From DASZGI01 sp035938995 (GTDB lineage: Bacteria > Actinomycetota > Actinomycetes > Streptomycetales > Catenulisporaceae), in assembly GCF_035938995.1 (NCBI RefSeq), contig NZ_DASZGI010000352.1, positions 1-53,545 of the forward strand: DNA of 53,545 nucleotides, read 5' to 3'. The stretch's first letter is position 1. Every line of letters starts with the position of its first letter. Position numbers and translations under genes: made by a program. Below the pieces are notes generated by a model, which saw nothing but the letters and a program-made list of their open reading frames with translations, was not told the origin of the DNA and made no database searches. Positions 1 through 8,933 of the stretch are shown here, piece after piece.

Positions 1-800
1 CCGCCGAACAGCAGCGCCGCCACCGGGATCAACGCGATCAGGGAGGTGTTCACCGAGCGCACCAGGGTCTGGTTCACGGCCAGGTTCGCGGCCGGACCGT
101 AACCCATCTTGCCGGTGTCGACCAGCAGTTTCTTGTTCTCCTTGACCTTGTCGAACACCACGACCGCGTCGTACATCGCGTAACCGAGGATGGTCAGGAA
201 GCCGACCACGGTCGCCGGGGAGACCTCCAGGCCGGACCAGGCGTACACCCCGACGGTGATCACGATGACGTTGATCAGCGAGGTGAGCGCCGCCACGGCC
301 ATCTTCCACTCGAAGAAGATCGCCAGGTAGATCGCGAGCAGGATCAGGAACACCACCAGCGCCTGGAGCGCCTGCACCGAGATGTCGTGGCCCCAGCTGG
401 CGCCCACCTGCTCGACGGTGATCTTCGACTGATCGACCCCGGCCGCCCGCGCCAGGTCCGCGGTCAGCTTCTGCTGGGTCGCGGTGGTGATCGTGGTCGT
501 GGTCACGGTGACCTGCCGACCGCCGCCGACGATCTGCTGCACCTGCACGGTCGGGGCGGGTACCCCGTCGCCACTGGCGATCGAGACGACCTGGTCACTG
601 CTCATGGTCGCGGTCGGCACGGTGATCACCGAACCGCCCTTGAAGTCCACGCTGAAGTGCAGGCCGCGCAACGCCACGCCGAGGATCGAGGCGAGCAGCA
701 GCGCGCCGAAGATCGTCAGCCAGCGCTTGCGGCGCCCGACGATGTCGTAGGAGACCTCGCCGCGGTAGAGGCGGTTGCCGAAGGAACCGAGCCGGGACAT
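1..800 (-). CDS. secF: SecF, protein translocase subunit (3' end outside window)
   Basis: SecF is a membrane subunit of the SecDF complex, which uses the proton gradient to help pull proteins out of the SecYEG channel. The minus-strand frame from the ATG at 800-798 stays open to the window edge, giving about 266 residues. It has an N-terminal TM segment, a periplasmic P4-type region starting with the typical DFKGGS motif, and then several TM helices containing the conserved GYAMYDAVVVFDK stretch. The start codon overlaps the secD stop by one base (TGATG), so the two genes are probably translationally coupled. Its C-terminus lies before base 1. Confidence 0.95.
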   Translation of the reverse strand, partial: MSRLGSFGNRLYRGEVSYDIVGRRKRWLTIFGALLLASILGVALRGLHFSVDFKGGSVITVPTATMSSDQVVSIASGDGVPAPTVQVQQIVGGGRQVTVTTTTITTATQQKLTADLARAAGVDQSKITVEQVGASWGHDISVQALQALVVFLILLAIYLAIFFEWKMAVAALTSLINVIVITVGVYAWSGLEVSPATVVGFLTILGYAMYDAVVVFDKVKENKKLLVDTGKMGYGPAANLAVNQTLVRSVNTSLIALIPVAALLFG

Positions 801-2704
801 CAGGCCTCCACCCGCTTCGTCGCGTCGCTCTTCGCGTCGGTGTCCGAGCCCTCGGCGGCCGCGGCCGCCTGCTCGGCCCGGCGCCGCTCGGCGATGGTCA
901 TTCGCTTGGCCGGGACGGCGCCCCAGCTCGTCCGCTTACCGCCGAGCCGTTCCGGATCAAGGCCGGACCACTTGTGGCCGCCCCCGAAGAACTCGGTCTG
1001 GGCCAACAGTGAGATCAACGGCTTGGTGAACAGGAAGACCACCACGATGTCGATGATCGTGGTCAGACCGAGGGTGAAGGCGAAACCCTTCACCGAGCCG
1101 ATCGACATGATGTACAGCACCGCGGCGGCGAGGAAGGACACGAAGTCCGACGCGACGATGGTGCGCCGGGCCCGGGTCCAGCCGTGCTCGACGGCGGTGC
1201 GCAAGGTCCGGCCTTCGCGCACCTCGTCGCGTAGTCGTTCGAAGAACACGACGAACGAGTCGGCCGTGATACCGATCGCCACGATCAGACCGGCGACGCC
1301 GGCGAGCGAGAGCGTGAAGCCCATCAGCGGGCCGAGCAGCACCGCGGAGCCGTAGGTGACCGTCCCGGCGATCAGCAGGCTGGAGATGGCGACCGCGGCC
1401 AGGCCCCGGTAGTAGAAGATGACGTACAGGAACACCAGGCCGAGCCCGATGGCGCCGGCGATCAGGCCACCGGTCAACTCGTTGCCACCGAGCGTCGGGG
1501 ACACGATCGAGACCTGCGAGACGTTGAACGTCAGCGGCAGCGCGCCGTAGTTCAGCACCGTGGCCAGGGTGTCCGTCTGGCTCTGCGTGAAAGTGCCCGT
1601 GATCTGCGCCTGGCCGCCGGTGATGGCACCCTGGTTGACCGCCGGAGCCGACTGGACCACGCCGTCGAGCACGATGGCGAACTGTCCGGAGCCGGTCTGG
1701 CTGGTGTACTGCTGGTACAGCGTGCTGGTGGCGTTGGCGAAGTCCTTGGTGCCCTTGGCGTCGAAGCTCAGCAGGACCTGCCAGGCGCCGGTCACGTTGC
1801 CGTTGGCGGTAACCGGGACGGACTGCGCGCTCGTGACGTCCTTGCCGTCCACCTGGGAAGGGCCGAGCAGGTACTTGACCTGGTTGGTGGTGTCGCAGGT
1901 GGCGATGTAGTCGGTCGGCAGGGCCAGGGCCGCCGCCTTGACCGCGGTCTTGTCGGCGCAGTTGAGGGTGGCGAACTCGTTGGTCGCCGCGGTCTGCGAG
2001 GCCGAGGCGGCCGTACTCGCCGACGGGGAGGCGCTGGCCGCGGGGGTCGCGGAGGAGGATGCCTTGGCGGTGCTCGAGGCGGCCGCGGTGGCGCTCGCGC
2101 TCGCGGCGTCCTTGAGCTGCGTCATCGACTCGGCCTGACCGGATGCCTTGGCGGTCGCGCTCGCGGAGGGCGAAGCGGGCGCCTTAACGGAGGAGGACGC
2201 GGACGGCGACGGCGACGGCGATGGCGTCGTCGAGCCCGATGCCTTCGGCGAGGCGGACGGGGAGGCGGTCGCGGTGGCCTGGGCTTCCTCGAGGACCGGC
2301 CGGAAGTACAGGTGCGCGGTCGAGCCGATCTCGTTGACCAGCGTCTGCGAGTTGTGGCCGGGGATCTCCACCTGGATCGTGTTCGAACCCTGCTGTGAGA
2401 CCTGGGCCTCGGAGACGCCGAACGCGTTCACCCGCTCCTGCATGATCGTCACGGCTTCGCCGACCGAGCCGGCCGGGATCGTGCTGGTGCCGGGCGCGGG
2501 GGTGGCGGTATAGATCGCGCTGGTGCCGCCGGCCAGGTCGATGGCGAGCCGGGGGGTCAGGTTCCCGATCCCGAACATCACCGCGTACAGCGTCACGATC
2601 AAGCCCGCAAGGATGGTCAGCGGCAGTGCCCGCCGTTGTCCCTCGCCCCCGCGCGCCACCCATCCGCGTGACCCGCGCTTGCTCCGCGGTTTCCTCGCAG
2701 CCAC
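800..2704 (-). CDS. secD: SecD, protein translocase subunit with Ser/Ala/Pro-rich insert
   Basis: SecD is the large partner of SecF in proton-driven protein export. The 634-residue product has a basic N-terminus, TM1 near residues 28-48, the family motif LAIDLAGGT near 53-61, a large periplasmic P1 region, and a C-terminal five-TM domain with the conserved GITADSFVVFFERLRDE stretch. The GTG start at 2704 is preceded by AGGAG. Residues about 140-245 are low-complexity Ala/Ser/Pro/Thr sequence inserted inside P1. Repetitive GAC-GGC codons there give long antisense open frames, which are shadows. The gene lies 201 bp downstream of yajC; I saw no gene in that gap. Confidence 0.95.
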   Translation of the reverse strand: MAARKPRSKRGSRGWVARGGEGQRRALPLTILAGLIVTLYAVMFGIGNLTPRLAIDLAGGTSAIYTATPAPGTSTIPAGSVGEAVTIMQERVNAFGVSEAQVSQQGSNTIQVEIPGHNSQTLVNEIGSTAHLYFRPVLEEAQATATASPSASPKASGSTTPSPSPSPSASSSVKAPASPSASATAKASGQAESMTQLKDAASASATAAASSTAKASSSATPAASASPSASTAASASQTAATNEFATLNCADKTAVKAAALALPTDYIATCDTTNQVKYLLGPSQVDGKDVTSAQSVPVTANGNVTGAWQVLLSFDAKGTKDFANATSTLYQQYTSQTGSGQFAIVLDGVVQSAPAVNQGAITGGQAQITGTFTQSQTDTLATVLNYGALPLTFNVSQVSIVSPTLGGNELTGGLIAGAIGLGLVFLYVIFYYRGLAAVAISSLLIAGTVTYGSAVLLGPLMGFTLSLAGVAGLIVAIGITADSFVVFFERLRDEVREGRTLRTAVEHGWTRARRTIVASDFVSFLAAAVLYIMSIGSVKGFAFTLGLTTIIDIVVVFLFTKPLISLLAQTEFFGGGHKWSGLDPERLGGKRTSWGAVPAKRMTIAERRRAEQAAAAAEGSDTDAKSDATKRVEA

Positions 2705-2905
2705 GTCGCACTTCTCCTGTGTCTACTGTCTCGGCACGGCCGCCCCCGCCGGCCGTCGGTCACGCACGGGGCGACAGGCGCGCCCCGGCGGGCCGGCGGG
2801 CCGCTCGAAGTCAAGTCCGTGAGAGGGACGACCCATGGCCGCCCTATGGTTCCCGACCCGCCGAGTTCAGGCAAAAGTCTGATAATCCACGGGCCTGGGC
2901 GGAAC

Positions 2906-3328
2906 TTAACTCTTGACCGGCTGCGCGCTGTGCGGGGCGTCCTCGACGGAGGATTCCTCGTCGGCGGCCGACTCGTCGGTCCCGGCCTCAGCCTCGGACT
3001 CGACGCTGTCGCGGGGCTCGGCCTCGGACTCCTCGTCCGCGGCCTCGACCTCGGACTCGAACGGCTCCGCCTCGACGGGCGAGATGACCCCGGCGACGGC
3101 CGATTTCACGAACCGGAGCTTGACCCCCGGCGTGGTCTCCACCAGGACGTGCTCGTCGGTCACCTCGACGACCTCGCCGACGAGTCCCCCGATCGTGCGC
3201 ACTTCCGCGCCGACGATGAGCGCGGACTGCAACTGGGCGGCCTGATTCTGCCGCCGCTTGTTGCCGCGGGTGGTCATGAAGAGGAACACGCCGCCGATGA
3301 CGACGATGTAGATGAGCAGTAGCTGCAT
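2906..3328 (-). CDS. yajC: YajC, preprotein translocase accessory subunit
   Basis: YajC is a small single-pass membrane protein that associates with SecDF-YidC. The 140-residue product has a TM helix at residues 2-18, then a basic TRGNKRRQ stretch and the YajC fold with the typical TIGGLVGEVVEV motif around residues 46-57. The C-terminal third is a highly acidic Glu/Asp/Ser tail typical of actinobacterial YajC. Gene order yajC-secD-secF on one strand is the standard arrangement. Upstream (3329-3537) is non-coding and carries a ruvB terminator candidate. Confidence 0.93.
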   Translation of the reverse strand: MQLLLIYIVVIGGVFLFMTTRGNKRRQNQAAQLQSALIVGAEVRTIGGLVGEVVEVTDEHVLVETTPGVKLRFVKSAVAGVISPVEAEPFESEVEAADEESEAEPRDSVESEAEAGTDESAADEESSVEDAPHSAQPVKS

Positions 3329-3488
3329 GATTTAGTCGGCTGTCCTATCGGGACCGGCTCGCGCGGTCTGCACGGGTTCGGTCGGGTGCGCGGAGCACAC
3401 GAGGGCACTCCAGGTCACGCGGAGTCTATGCGCTCGCACCCAGACGAAACAATGACGGGCGGTCGCGGAGCAAAGGCGGACCGCGTCG

Positions 3489-3509
3489 GAGCGGCGCTGT
3501 GTGCCGCTC
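3489..3509 (-). terminator. Hairpin downstream of ruvB
   Basis: GAGCGGC (3489-3495) and GCCGCTC (3503-3509) form a perfect 7-bp stem with a 7-nt loop, 29 bp after the ruvB stop codon. No clear U-tract follows, which is common for actinobacterial terminators. It is a plausible end for the ruvCAB transcript. Confidence 0.45.
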
Positions 3510-3537
3510 TAGGGACATTATGACAGGAGTCCGGCGG

Positions 3538-4596
3538 TTAGGGCGCGTCCCCGAACAGTCCCGGCTGATTCGGGATTCCCCCAGGTTGGATGTGGGCGGG
3601 CACCTGCATCCCGAGGTGCGCCCAGGCCGCGGCCGTCGCGATCCGGCCGCGCGGGGTGCGGGCGAGCAGACCTTGGCGGACGAGGAAGGGCTCGGCGACC
3701 TCCTCCACCGTGTCCGTCTCCTCACCGATCGCGACCGCGAGCGTGGAGAGGCCGACCGGGCCGCCGTTGAACAGCCGCAGCAATGCGCCGAGGACCGCGC
3801 GGTCGAGGCGGTCGAGACCGCGCTCGTCGACCTCGTACACCTCCAGGGCGGCCCGTGCCACGTCGAGGCTGATCCGCCCGTCGCTCCTGACCTCGGCGTA
3901 GTCCCTGACCCGGCGCAGAAGGCGGTTCACGATGCGCGGGGTGCCGCGCGAGCGCGAGGCGATCTCGGCCGCGCCCTCGTCCGCGATTCCGACATCGAGC
4001 AGCCGGGCGGAACGGCGCACGATCCGCACCAGGTCGTCGGGCTCGTAGAACTCCATGTGGCCGGTGAAGCCGAAGCGGTCGCGCAGCGGGGCCGACAGCA
4101 GGCCGGACCGGGTGGTCGCGCCGACGAGGGTGAACGGCGGCAGCTCGAGCGGGATCGCGGTGGCGCCCGGCCCCTTGCCGACGATGACGTCGACCCGGTA
4201 GTCCTCCATCGCCATGTAGAGCATTTCCTCGGCGGGCCGGGACATCCGGTGGATCTCGTCGAGGAACAGCACCTCGTTCTCGGTGAGCGAGGACAGGATC
4301 GCGGCCAGATCGCCGGCGTGCTGGATCGCGGGACCCGAGGTGATCCGGATCGGGACGCCCATCTCGGCCGCGATGATCATCGACAGCGTGGTCTTGCCGA
4401 GGCCGGGCGGCCCGGCCAGCAGGATGTGGTCCGGCGCGCCGCCGCGCTTGCGCGCCGCGTGCAGCACAAGTTCGAGCTGCTCGCACACCTTGTGCTGGCC
4501 GACGAAGTCCTGGAGCGACTTAGGGCGCAGCGCCGCCTCAGCTGCGCGCTCCTCGTTGTCAGCCCCGGCGTCCATCAGGCGCGAATCGCTAGACAT
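3538..4596 (-). CDS. ruvB: RuvB, Holliday junction branch-migration ATPase
   Basis: RuvB is the hexameric AAA+ motor that drives branch migration of Holliday junctions together with RuvA. The 352-residue product is normal length. Walker A is GPPGLGKTT (residues 62-70), Walker B is LFLDEIHR with D113-E114, and the sensor-I region reads GATTRSG. The arginine-finger region and C-terminal winged helix follow. It is the last gene of ruvC-ruvA-ruvB and starts 18 bp after ruvA ends. Confidence 0.97.
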   Translation of the reverse strand: MSSDSRLMDAGADNEERAAEAALRPKSLQDFVGQHKVCEQLELVLHAARKRGGAPDHILLAGPPGLGKTTLSMIIAAEMGVPIRITSGPAIQHAGDLAAILSSLTENEVLFLDEIHRMSRPAEEMLYMAMEDYRVDVIVGKGPGATAIPLELPPFTLVGATTRSGLLSAPLRDRFGFTGHMEFYEPDDLVRIVRRSARLLDVGIADEGAAEIASRSRGTPRIVNRLLRRVRDYAEVRSDGRISLDVARAALEVYEVDERGLDRLDRAVLGALLRLFNGGPVGLSTLAVAIGEETDTVEEVAEPFLVRQGLLARTPRGRIATAAAWAHLGMQVPAHIQPGGIPNQPGLFGDAP

Positions 4597-4614
4597 GCCT
4601 GCCCCCGTTGTTCT

Positions 4615-5247
4615 TTATCGCTTCAGGCTGCGCAGCGCGGCGCGCAGCAGGACGGGGAGTTGCGGGGATTCGCCGCGCGCCTCGGCCTCGGCGGCGACCG
4701 GCTCGACGTCTGCAAGCGCGGCCTCTGCGTCACGCGCGGTCCAGCCGAGGCCGGTCAACGCCTCGAGCAGTTGTCCGCGCCACGGGGTCACGCCGGGCGC
4801 GGCAGCTGCTCCGCCTGCGGCAGCCTGCGCGTGAACGGTGCCAGTCGGCGCTCCCAAGCGGCCCTTGAGCTCCAATAGCAGCTTCTGCGCACCCTTGGGG
4901 CCGATCCCGGGGACGAGGGTGAGGGCGCGGGCGTCCTGGGTGGCGAAGATCGTGCGCAAGGTGTCGGGGCGGTGGGTGGCGAGCATGGCCTGGGCCACTC
5001 GTGGCCCGACCCCGCTCGCGGTCTGGAGGAGTTCGAAGACGGTGCGCTCGTCGTCGTCCGCGAAGCCGTAAAGCGTCAGCGAATCCTCACGCACGATCAG
5101 ACTCGTGGCCAGCCGGGCGCGCTGACCGACCGTCAGGTTAGCGAGGGTCGCGGGCGCGCAGTGCAGCAGCAGTCCGACGCCGCCGACCTTCACCACGGCG
5201 CCGTCCGGGGCCAGCGCGTCGACCTCTCCTTCGACGAAGGCGATCAC
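4615..5247 (-). CDS. ruvA: RuvA, Holliday junction DNA-binding subunit
   Basis: RuvA binds four-way junctions as a tetramer and loads RuvB. From the GTG at 5247 the product is 210 residues and starts with the family-typical VIAFVEGEVDAL. The helix-hairpin-helix region includes VPGIGPKGAQKLLLELKGRL, and the C-terminal RuvB-binding domain ends in LRAALRSLKR. The frame is open to an ATG at 5301, but that start would add a non-conserved leader and overlap ruvC by 29 bp, so 5247 is preferred. Confidence 0.93.
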   Translation of the reverse strand: MIAFVEGEVDALAPDGAVVKVGGVGLLLHCAPATLANLTVGQRARLATSLIVREDSLTLYGFADDDERTVFELLQTASGVGPRVAQAMLATHRPDTLRTIFATQDARALTLVPGIGPKGAQKLLLELKGRLGAPTGTVHAQAAAGGAAAAPGVTPWRGQLLEALTGLGWTARDAEAALADVEPVAAEAEARGESPQLPVLLRAALRSLKR

Positions 5248-5272
5248 GATCGGCCCGCAATCCGACAGCCGT

Positions 5273-5851
5273 TCACCTGAAGCCGCCCTTCCGCCGTCCA
5301 CGTTCCCTGTGCATCGGCACGTTACCGGAGGGCAGCGACACTCCTTGGCGTTGAAGCGCCTCGGCGATCCGGTCGGCCGCTCCCCCGCGCCACACGTGGC
5401 AGATCGCCAGGGCCAGCGCGTCGGTTGCGTCGACCGGCTTAGGCGCCGAGCTGAGCTTCAGGATCCGCACGACCATGGCCGCGACCTGTTCCTTCTGCGC
5501 GCGCCCGTCCCCCGTGATGGCCGCCTTCACTTCGCTCGGCGTGTGTAGCGCCACAGGAAGCCCGCGCCGCGCGGCTGCGACCATCGCGACCCCGGCCGCC
5601 TGAGCGGTGCCCATGATCGTACGAACGCCCTCCTGCGCGAACATCCGCTCCACGGCCACAGCATCCGGGTTGTGCTCATCGAGCCACTGCTCGACCTGCC
5701 CCTCGATCACGAGCAGCCGCTCGGCAATCGGCGCGTCGGCCGGGCTGCGCAGCACACCCGCGGCCACCATCCGCATAGGCGCCCCGATGCGCCCTTCCAC
5801 CACCCCGACGCCCATGCGCGTCAGGCCCGGGTCTACGCCGAGGACTCTCAC
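5273..5851 (-). CDS. ruvC: RuvC, crossover junction endodeoxyribonuclease
   Basis: RuvC resolves Holliday junctions by symmetric nicking with Mg2+. From the GTG at 5851 the product is 192 residues and begins VRVLGVDPGLTRMG with the first catalytic Asp. The other acidic residues lie in AVERMFAQ and DATDALALAICH. An ATG at 5890 is also in frame but adds 13 residues unlike the family. The GTG has no strong ribosome binding site, so the start is moderately certain. Confidence 0.94.
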   Translation of the reverse strand: MRVLGVDPGLTRMGVGVVEGRIGAPMRMVAAGVLRSPADAPIAERLLVIEGQVEQWLDEHNPDAVAVERMFAQEGVRTIMGTAQAAGVAMVAAARRGLPVALHTPSEVKAAITGDGRAQKEQVAAMVVRILKLSSAPKPVDATDALALAICHVWRGGAADRIAEALQRQGVSLPSGNVPMHRERGRRKGGFR

Positions 5852-5993
5852 GGCTCGTCGGTCGCCAGCAGGGAGGCGAAGTGCAAGCAAAAGGTCTTGG
5901 ACATGACCGGCTCCTCGGTACGGAAGAGAACTCCGCTCCGAGTATGTCCCGAGCTGAGCCGTGCAGACGGTTGGACTTTCGCTCCGCGTCGGA

Positions 5994-6749
5994 TCACTCG
6001 TCGAGGGCGGCCATGATCTCGTCGGAGACGTCGAAGTTGGCGTACACGTTCTGCACGTCGTCGCTGTCCTCGAGGGCGTCGATCAGCTTGAAGATCTTGC
6101 GCGCGCCTTCCTCGTCCAGCTGGACCTGCATGGTCGGCAGGAAGGGGGCTTCGGCCGAGTCGTAGTCGATCTTGGCGTCCTGGAGCGCGGTGCGCACCGG
6201 GACCAGGTCGGCCGGCTCGCTGATCACCTCGAAGGAGTCGCCGAGGTCGTTGACCTCCTCGGCGCCGGCCTCGAGCACCGCTTCGAGGATGACGTCCTCG
6301 GTCAGGCCGTCCGACTTGGGCACGATGACCTGGCCCTTGCGCCCGAACAGGTAGGAGACCGAGCCGGGGTCGGCCATCGAGCCGCCGTTGCGCGTCATCG
6401 CGACGCGCACTTCGGAGGCGGCCCGGTTGCGGTTGTCGGTCAGGCACTCGATCAGCACCGCCACGCCGTTCGGGCCGTAGCCCTCGTACATGATGGTCTG
6501 ATATTCGGCGCCGCCGGCCTCCGCGCCCGATCCGCGCTTGATCGCCCGGTCGATGTTGTCGTTCGGGACGGAGCTCTTCTTCGCCTTCTGGATGGCGTCG
6601 TAGAGCGTGGGGTTGCCGCCCGGGTCGCCGCCGCCGGTGCGCGCGGCGACCTCGATGTTCTTGATCATCTTCGCGAAGAGCTTGCCGCGCTTGGCGTCGA
6701 TCACGGCCTTCTTGTGCTTCGTGGTCGCCCACTTGGAGTGGCCGGACAT
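5994..6749 (-). CDS. yebC: YebC/PmpR-family (TACO1) protein
   Basis: Members of this family were described as transcriptional regulators and, more recently, as translation factors that help ribosomes through polyproline stretches. The 251-residue product has the diagnostic N-terminus MSGHSKWATTKHKK and the GYGPNGVAVLIECLTDNRNR motif near residues 90-109. It is full length. Position just upstream of ruvC is conserved in many bacteria. The 142 bp between it and ruvC shows no gene. Confidence 0.95.
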   Translation of the reverse strand: MSGHSKWATTKHKKAVIDAKRGKLFAKMIKNIEVAARTGGGDPGGNPTLYDAIQKAKKSSVPNDNIDRAIKRGSGAEAGGAEYQTIMYEGYGPNGVAVLIECLTDNRNRAASEVRVAMTRNGGSMADPGSVSYLFGRKGQVIVPKSDGLTEDVILEAVLEAGAEEVNDLGDSFEVISEPADLVPVRTALQDAKIDYDSAEAPFLPTMQVQLDEEGARKIFKLIDALEDSDDVQNVYANFDVSDEIMAALDE

Positions 6750-6809
6750 ACCCTTCGCTCCCTCTTCCCGAACCCCGCCATCGCGGACTCGTACTCGTAC
6801 GTTCGTGCG

Positions 6810-7433
6810 TCAGCGGGCGGCGCGCACCAGATCAGCGAAGAAGCCGTGGACCCGGTTGTCCCCGGTCAGCTCCGGATGGAACGAGGTGGCCATGAGCACG
6901 CCCTGCCGGACGGCGACGATCCTACCCGCGCCGGGACCCGCCGTTACGCGCGCCAGTACCTGCACGCCCCCGTCCGCCGGCCCGCCGTCCCCGATCTCCT
7001 CGACCCACGGCGCACGAATGAACACCGCGCGCAGCTCGCGGTCGATCCCCTCGAAGGCGATCGGCTCCTCGAAGGAGTCGACCTGGCGGCCGAACGCGTT
7101 GCGCCGCACTGTGATGTCCAGGCCGCCGAAGGTCTCCTGGCCGGCCACGGCGTCGAGGACCCGGTCGGCGAGCATGATCATCCCGGCGCACGAGCCGTAC
7201 GCGGGCATGCCGTCGGCGAGGCGCTTGCGCACCGGTTCGAACATGTCGAAGGCGGTCGCCAGCCTCCACATCGCGGTGGACTCGCCGCCGGGGATCACGA
7301 GCGCCTCGACGGCGTCCAGCTCGCTCGCACGGCGGACCGGCACGGCGCGGGCGCCGACGGATTCGAGCGCGGCGATGTGCTCGCGCACGTCTCCCTGCAG
7401 CGCGAGCACGCCAATCGTCACCGGGTCGGCCAT
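6810..7433 (-). CDS. pdxT: PdxT, glutaminase subunit of PLP synthase
   Basis: PdxT hydrolyses glutamine and channels ammonia to PdxS for pyridoxal 5'-phosphate synthesis. The 207-residue product starts MADPVTIGVLALQGDVREH. It carries the class I amidotransferase triad: Cys in YGSCAGMI, and His and Glu in SFHPELTGD. The GGESTAM oxyanion motif is also present. It begins 17 bp after the pdxS stop, so the two form an operon. The longer upstream open frame runs through pdxS out of frame and is not used. Confidence 0.96.
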   Translation of the reverse strand: MADPVTIGVLALQGDVREHIAALESVGARAVPVRRASELDAVEALVIPGGESTAMWRLATAFDMFEPVRKRLADGMPAYGSCAGMIMLADRVLDAVAGQETFGGLDITVRRNAFGRQVDSFEEPIAFEGIDRELRAVFIRAPWVEEIGDGGPADGGVQVLARVTAGPGAGRIVAVRQGVLMATSFHPELTGDNRVHGFFADLVRAAR

Positions 7434-7450
7434 AAGTCGGTTCCGCCGCT

Positions 7451-8374
7451 CTACCAACCGCGCCCGGCGTAGCGCTCGGACTCGGGCAGCACGTCGATGT
7501 TGATGCCGACCATCGGCTCGCCCAGCCCGCGGGAGACCTTGGCGAGCACGTCGGGGTCGTCGTGGAAGGTGGTCGCCTTGACGATCGCGGCGGCGCGCTT
7601 GGCCGGATCGCCGGACTTGAAGATGCCGGAGCCGACGAACACGCCCTCGGCGCCCAGCTGCATCATCATCGCGGCGTCGGCCGGGGTCGCGATGCCGCCG
7701 GCGGTGAACAGCACGACCGGCAGCTTGCCGGTGGCCGCGACCTCCTTGACGATCTCGTACGGCGCCTGGAGGTCCTTCGCCGCGAGGAACAGCTCGGACT
7801 CGTCGAGGGTGGCCAGCCGGCGGATGTCGGAGCGGATCTGGCGCATGTGGCGGGTGGCCTCGACCACGTTGCCGGTGCCCGCCTCGCCCTTGGACCGGAT
7901 CATCGCGGCGCCCTCGGCGATCCGGCGCAGCTCCTCGCCCAGGTTGGTGGCGCCGCAGACGAACGGCACGGTGAAGGCCCACTTGTCGATGTGGTGCGCC
8001 TCGTCGGCGGGGGTGAGGACCTCGGACTCGTCGACGTAGTCCACGCCGAGCGCCTGGAGGACCTGGGCCTCGACGAAGTGGCCGATCCGCGCCTTGGCCA
8101 TGACCGGGATGGAGACCGCGTTGATGATCCCGTCGATCATGTCGGGGTCGGACATGCGCGCGACGCCGCCGTCCTTGCGGATGTCGGCCGGGACCCGCTC
8201 CAGGGCCATGACGGCGACCGCACCGGCGTCCTCGGCGACCTTGGCCTGCTCGGCGGTGACCACGTCCATGATCACGCCGCCCTTGAGCATCTCGGCCATG
8301 CCTCGCTTGACGCGGGCGGTGCCGAGCTGGGGGGTCTGCGCGGCGGCCGACTCGGGGGTGGGTGCGGTGGTCAC
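7451..8374 (-). CDS. pdxS: PdxS, pyridoxal 5'-phosphate synthase lyase subunit
   Basis: PdxS condenses ribose 5-phosphate, glyceraldehyde 3-phosphate and ammonia into PLP. The 307-residue product has a short Ala/Thr/Pro-rich leader, then the TIM barrel. VMAKARIGHF places the imine-forming lysine at residue 94, and MALERVPADIRKDGGVARM is the family signature. The GTG start at 8374 is preceded by GCGAGG. The 151 bp upstream to the vapC stop is non-coding and should hold the pdxST promoter. Confidence 0.97.
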   Translation of the reverse strand: MTTAPTPESAAAQTPQLGTARVKRGMAEMLKGGVIMDVVTAEQAKVAEDAGAVAVMALERVPADIRKDGGVARMSDPDMIDGIINAVSIPVMAKARIGHFVEAQVLQALGVDYVDESEVLTPADEAHHIDKWAFTVPFVCGATNLGEELRRIAEGAAMIRSKGEAGTGNVVEATRHMRQIRSDIRRLATLDESELFLAAKDLQAPYEIVKEVAATGKLPVVLFTAGGIATPADAAMMMQLGAEGVFVGSGIFKSGDPAKRAAAIVKATTFHDDPDVLAKVSRGLGEPMVGINIDVLPESERYAGRGW

Positions 8375-8508
8375 GGATACCTCGCTCGCGACTTCAGACG
8401 TAGGGATTACCGCACCATCTTATGGCCTGGCGATTCCAGCTCCGCCGCGCCGCATGTCGGGCTTAAGCCAGCGGCTTTACGCACTGCCAACCGCGGGTGG
8501 TGATCACG

Positions 8509-8536
8509 CGGTCACCTGGTCACGGTCACCTGATCA
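8509..8536. repeat. Tandem 14-bp repeat at the vapC 3' end
   Basis: Two adjacent 14-mers, CGGTCACCTGGTCA and CGGTCACCTGATCA, differ at one base and span the vapC stop codon and downstream flank. The function is unknown. It could be a duplication scar or part of a terminator region. Confidence 0.5.
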
Positions 8537-8933
8537 GTTCGATCGCGCACGAGACGCCGGGAGGCGACAGGAACTTCGCGTCGCAGGTGACCAGTGAGGC
8601 GCCCAACTCTTCCGCCAGCGCGACGTATGCCGCGTCATACGCGGTCATGTTGTCGCGCAAGCGCCAGACCCGCAGATACGCCTCGGACGAAAGCCGCTCC
8701 CGCCTGATCGGCAGGTCGTAAAAATCGCGAAGGAGAGCGGGCGCCGCCTCAGCGGGATTGGTCTTGCGTCGAAAGATGCCCCGAATCGCGGCAGCTACCT
8801 CCAGATCGAGGTGGGCTGGCGCATAGGCTGCGTCTCCCAAAGAGAGCCGAGCGGTAACGGCCGCACACCGGGACGCGTCATCAGGGGCCATCATCTCGAC
8901 GATCGCCGAGGCGTCAACCACGATCAGCCCCAT
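8526..8933 (-). CDS. vapC: VapC-like PIN-domain toxin
   Basis: PIN-domain toxins are Mg2+-dependent RNases that cleave tRNA or rRNA when freed from their antitoxin. The 135-residue product shows all four acidic PIN residues in register: D7 (VVDASAIVE), E45 (DLEVAAAIR), D100 (TAYDAAYVALAEEL) and D118 (LVTCDAKF). The active site therefore appears intact. Its ATG lies 10 bp inside the upstream antitoxin gene, indicating translational coupling. The RNA target cannot be predicted from sequence. Confidence 0.93.
   Translation of the reverse strand: MGLIVVDASAIVEMMAPDDASRCAAVTARLSLGDAAYAPAHLDLEVAAAIRGIFRRKTNPAEAAPALLRDFYDLPIRRERLSSEAYLRVWRLRDNMTAYDAAYVALAEELGASLVTCDAKFLSPPGVSCAIELIR

Noticed and set aside
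387..1355. Long plus-strand open frame opposite secF/secD
   Set aside because: Shadow of high-GC coding on the minus strand; product is Arg/Ala/Pro-rich with no domain.
1969..2287. Repetitive DNA element inside secD
   Set aside because: The repetition comes from Ala/Ser/Pro codons in an intact reading frame, not from a mobile repeat.
3499..4878. 459-codon plus-strand frame
   Set aside because: Antisense shadow of ruvB and ruvA, both of which have all family motifs.
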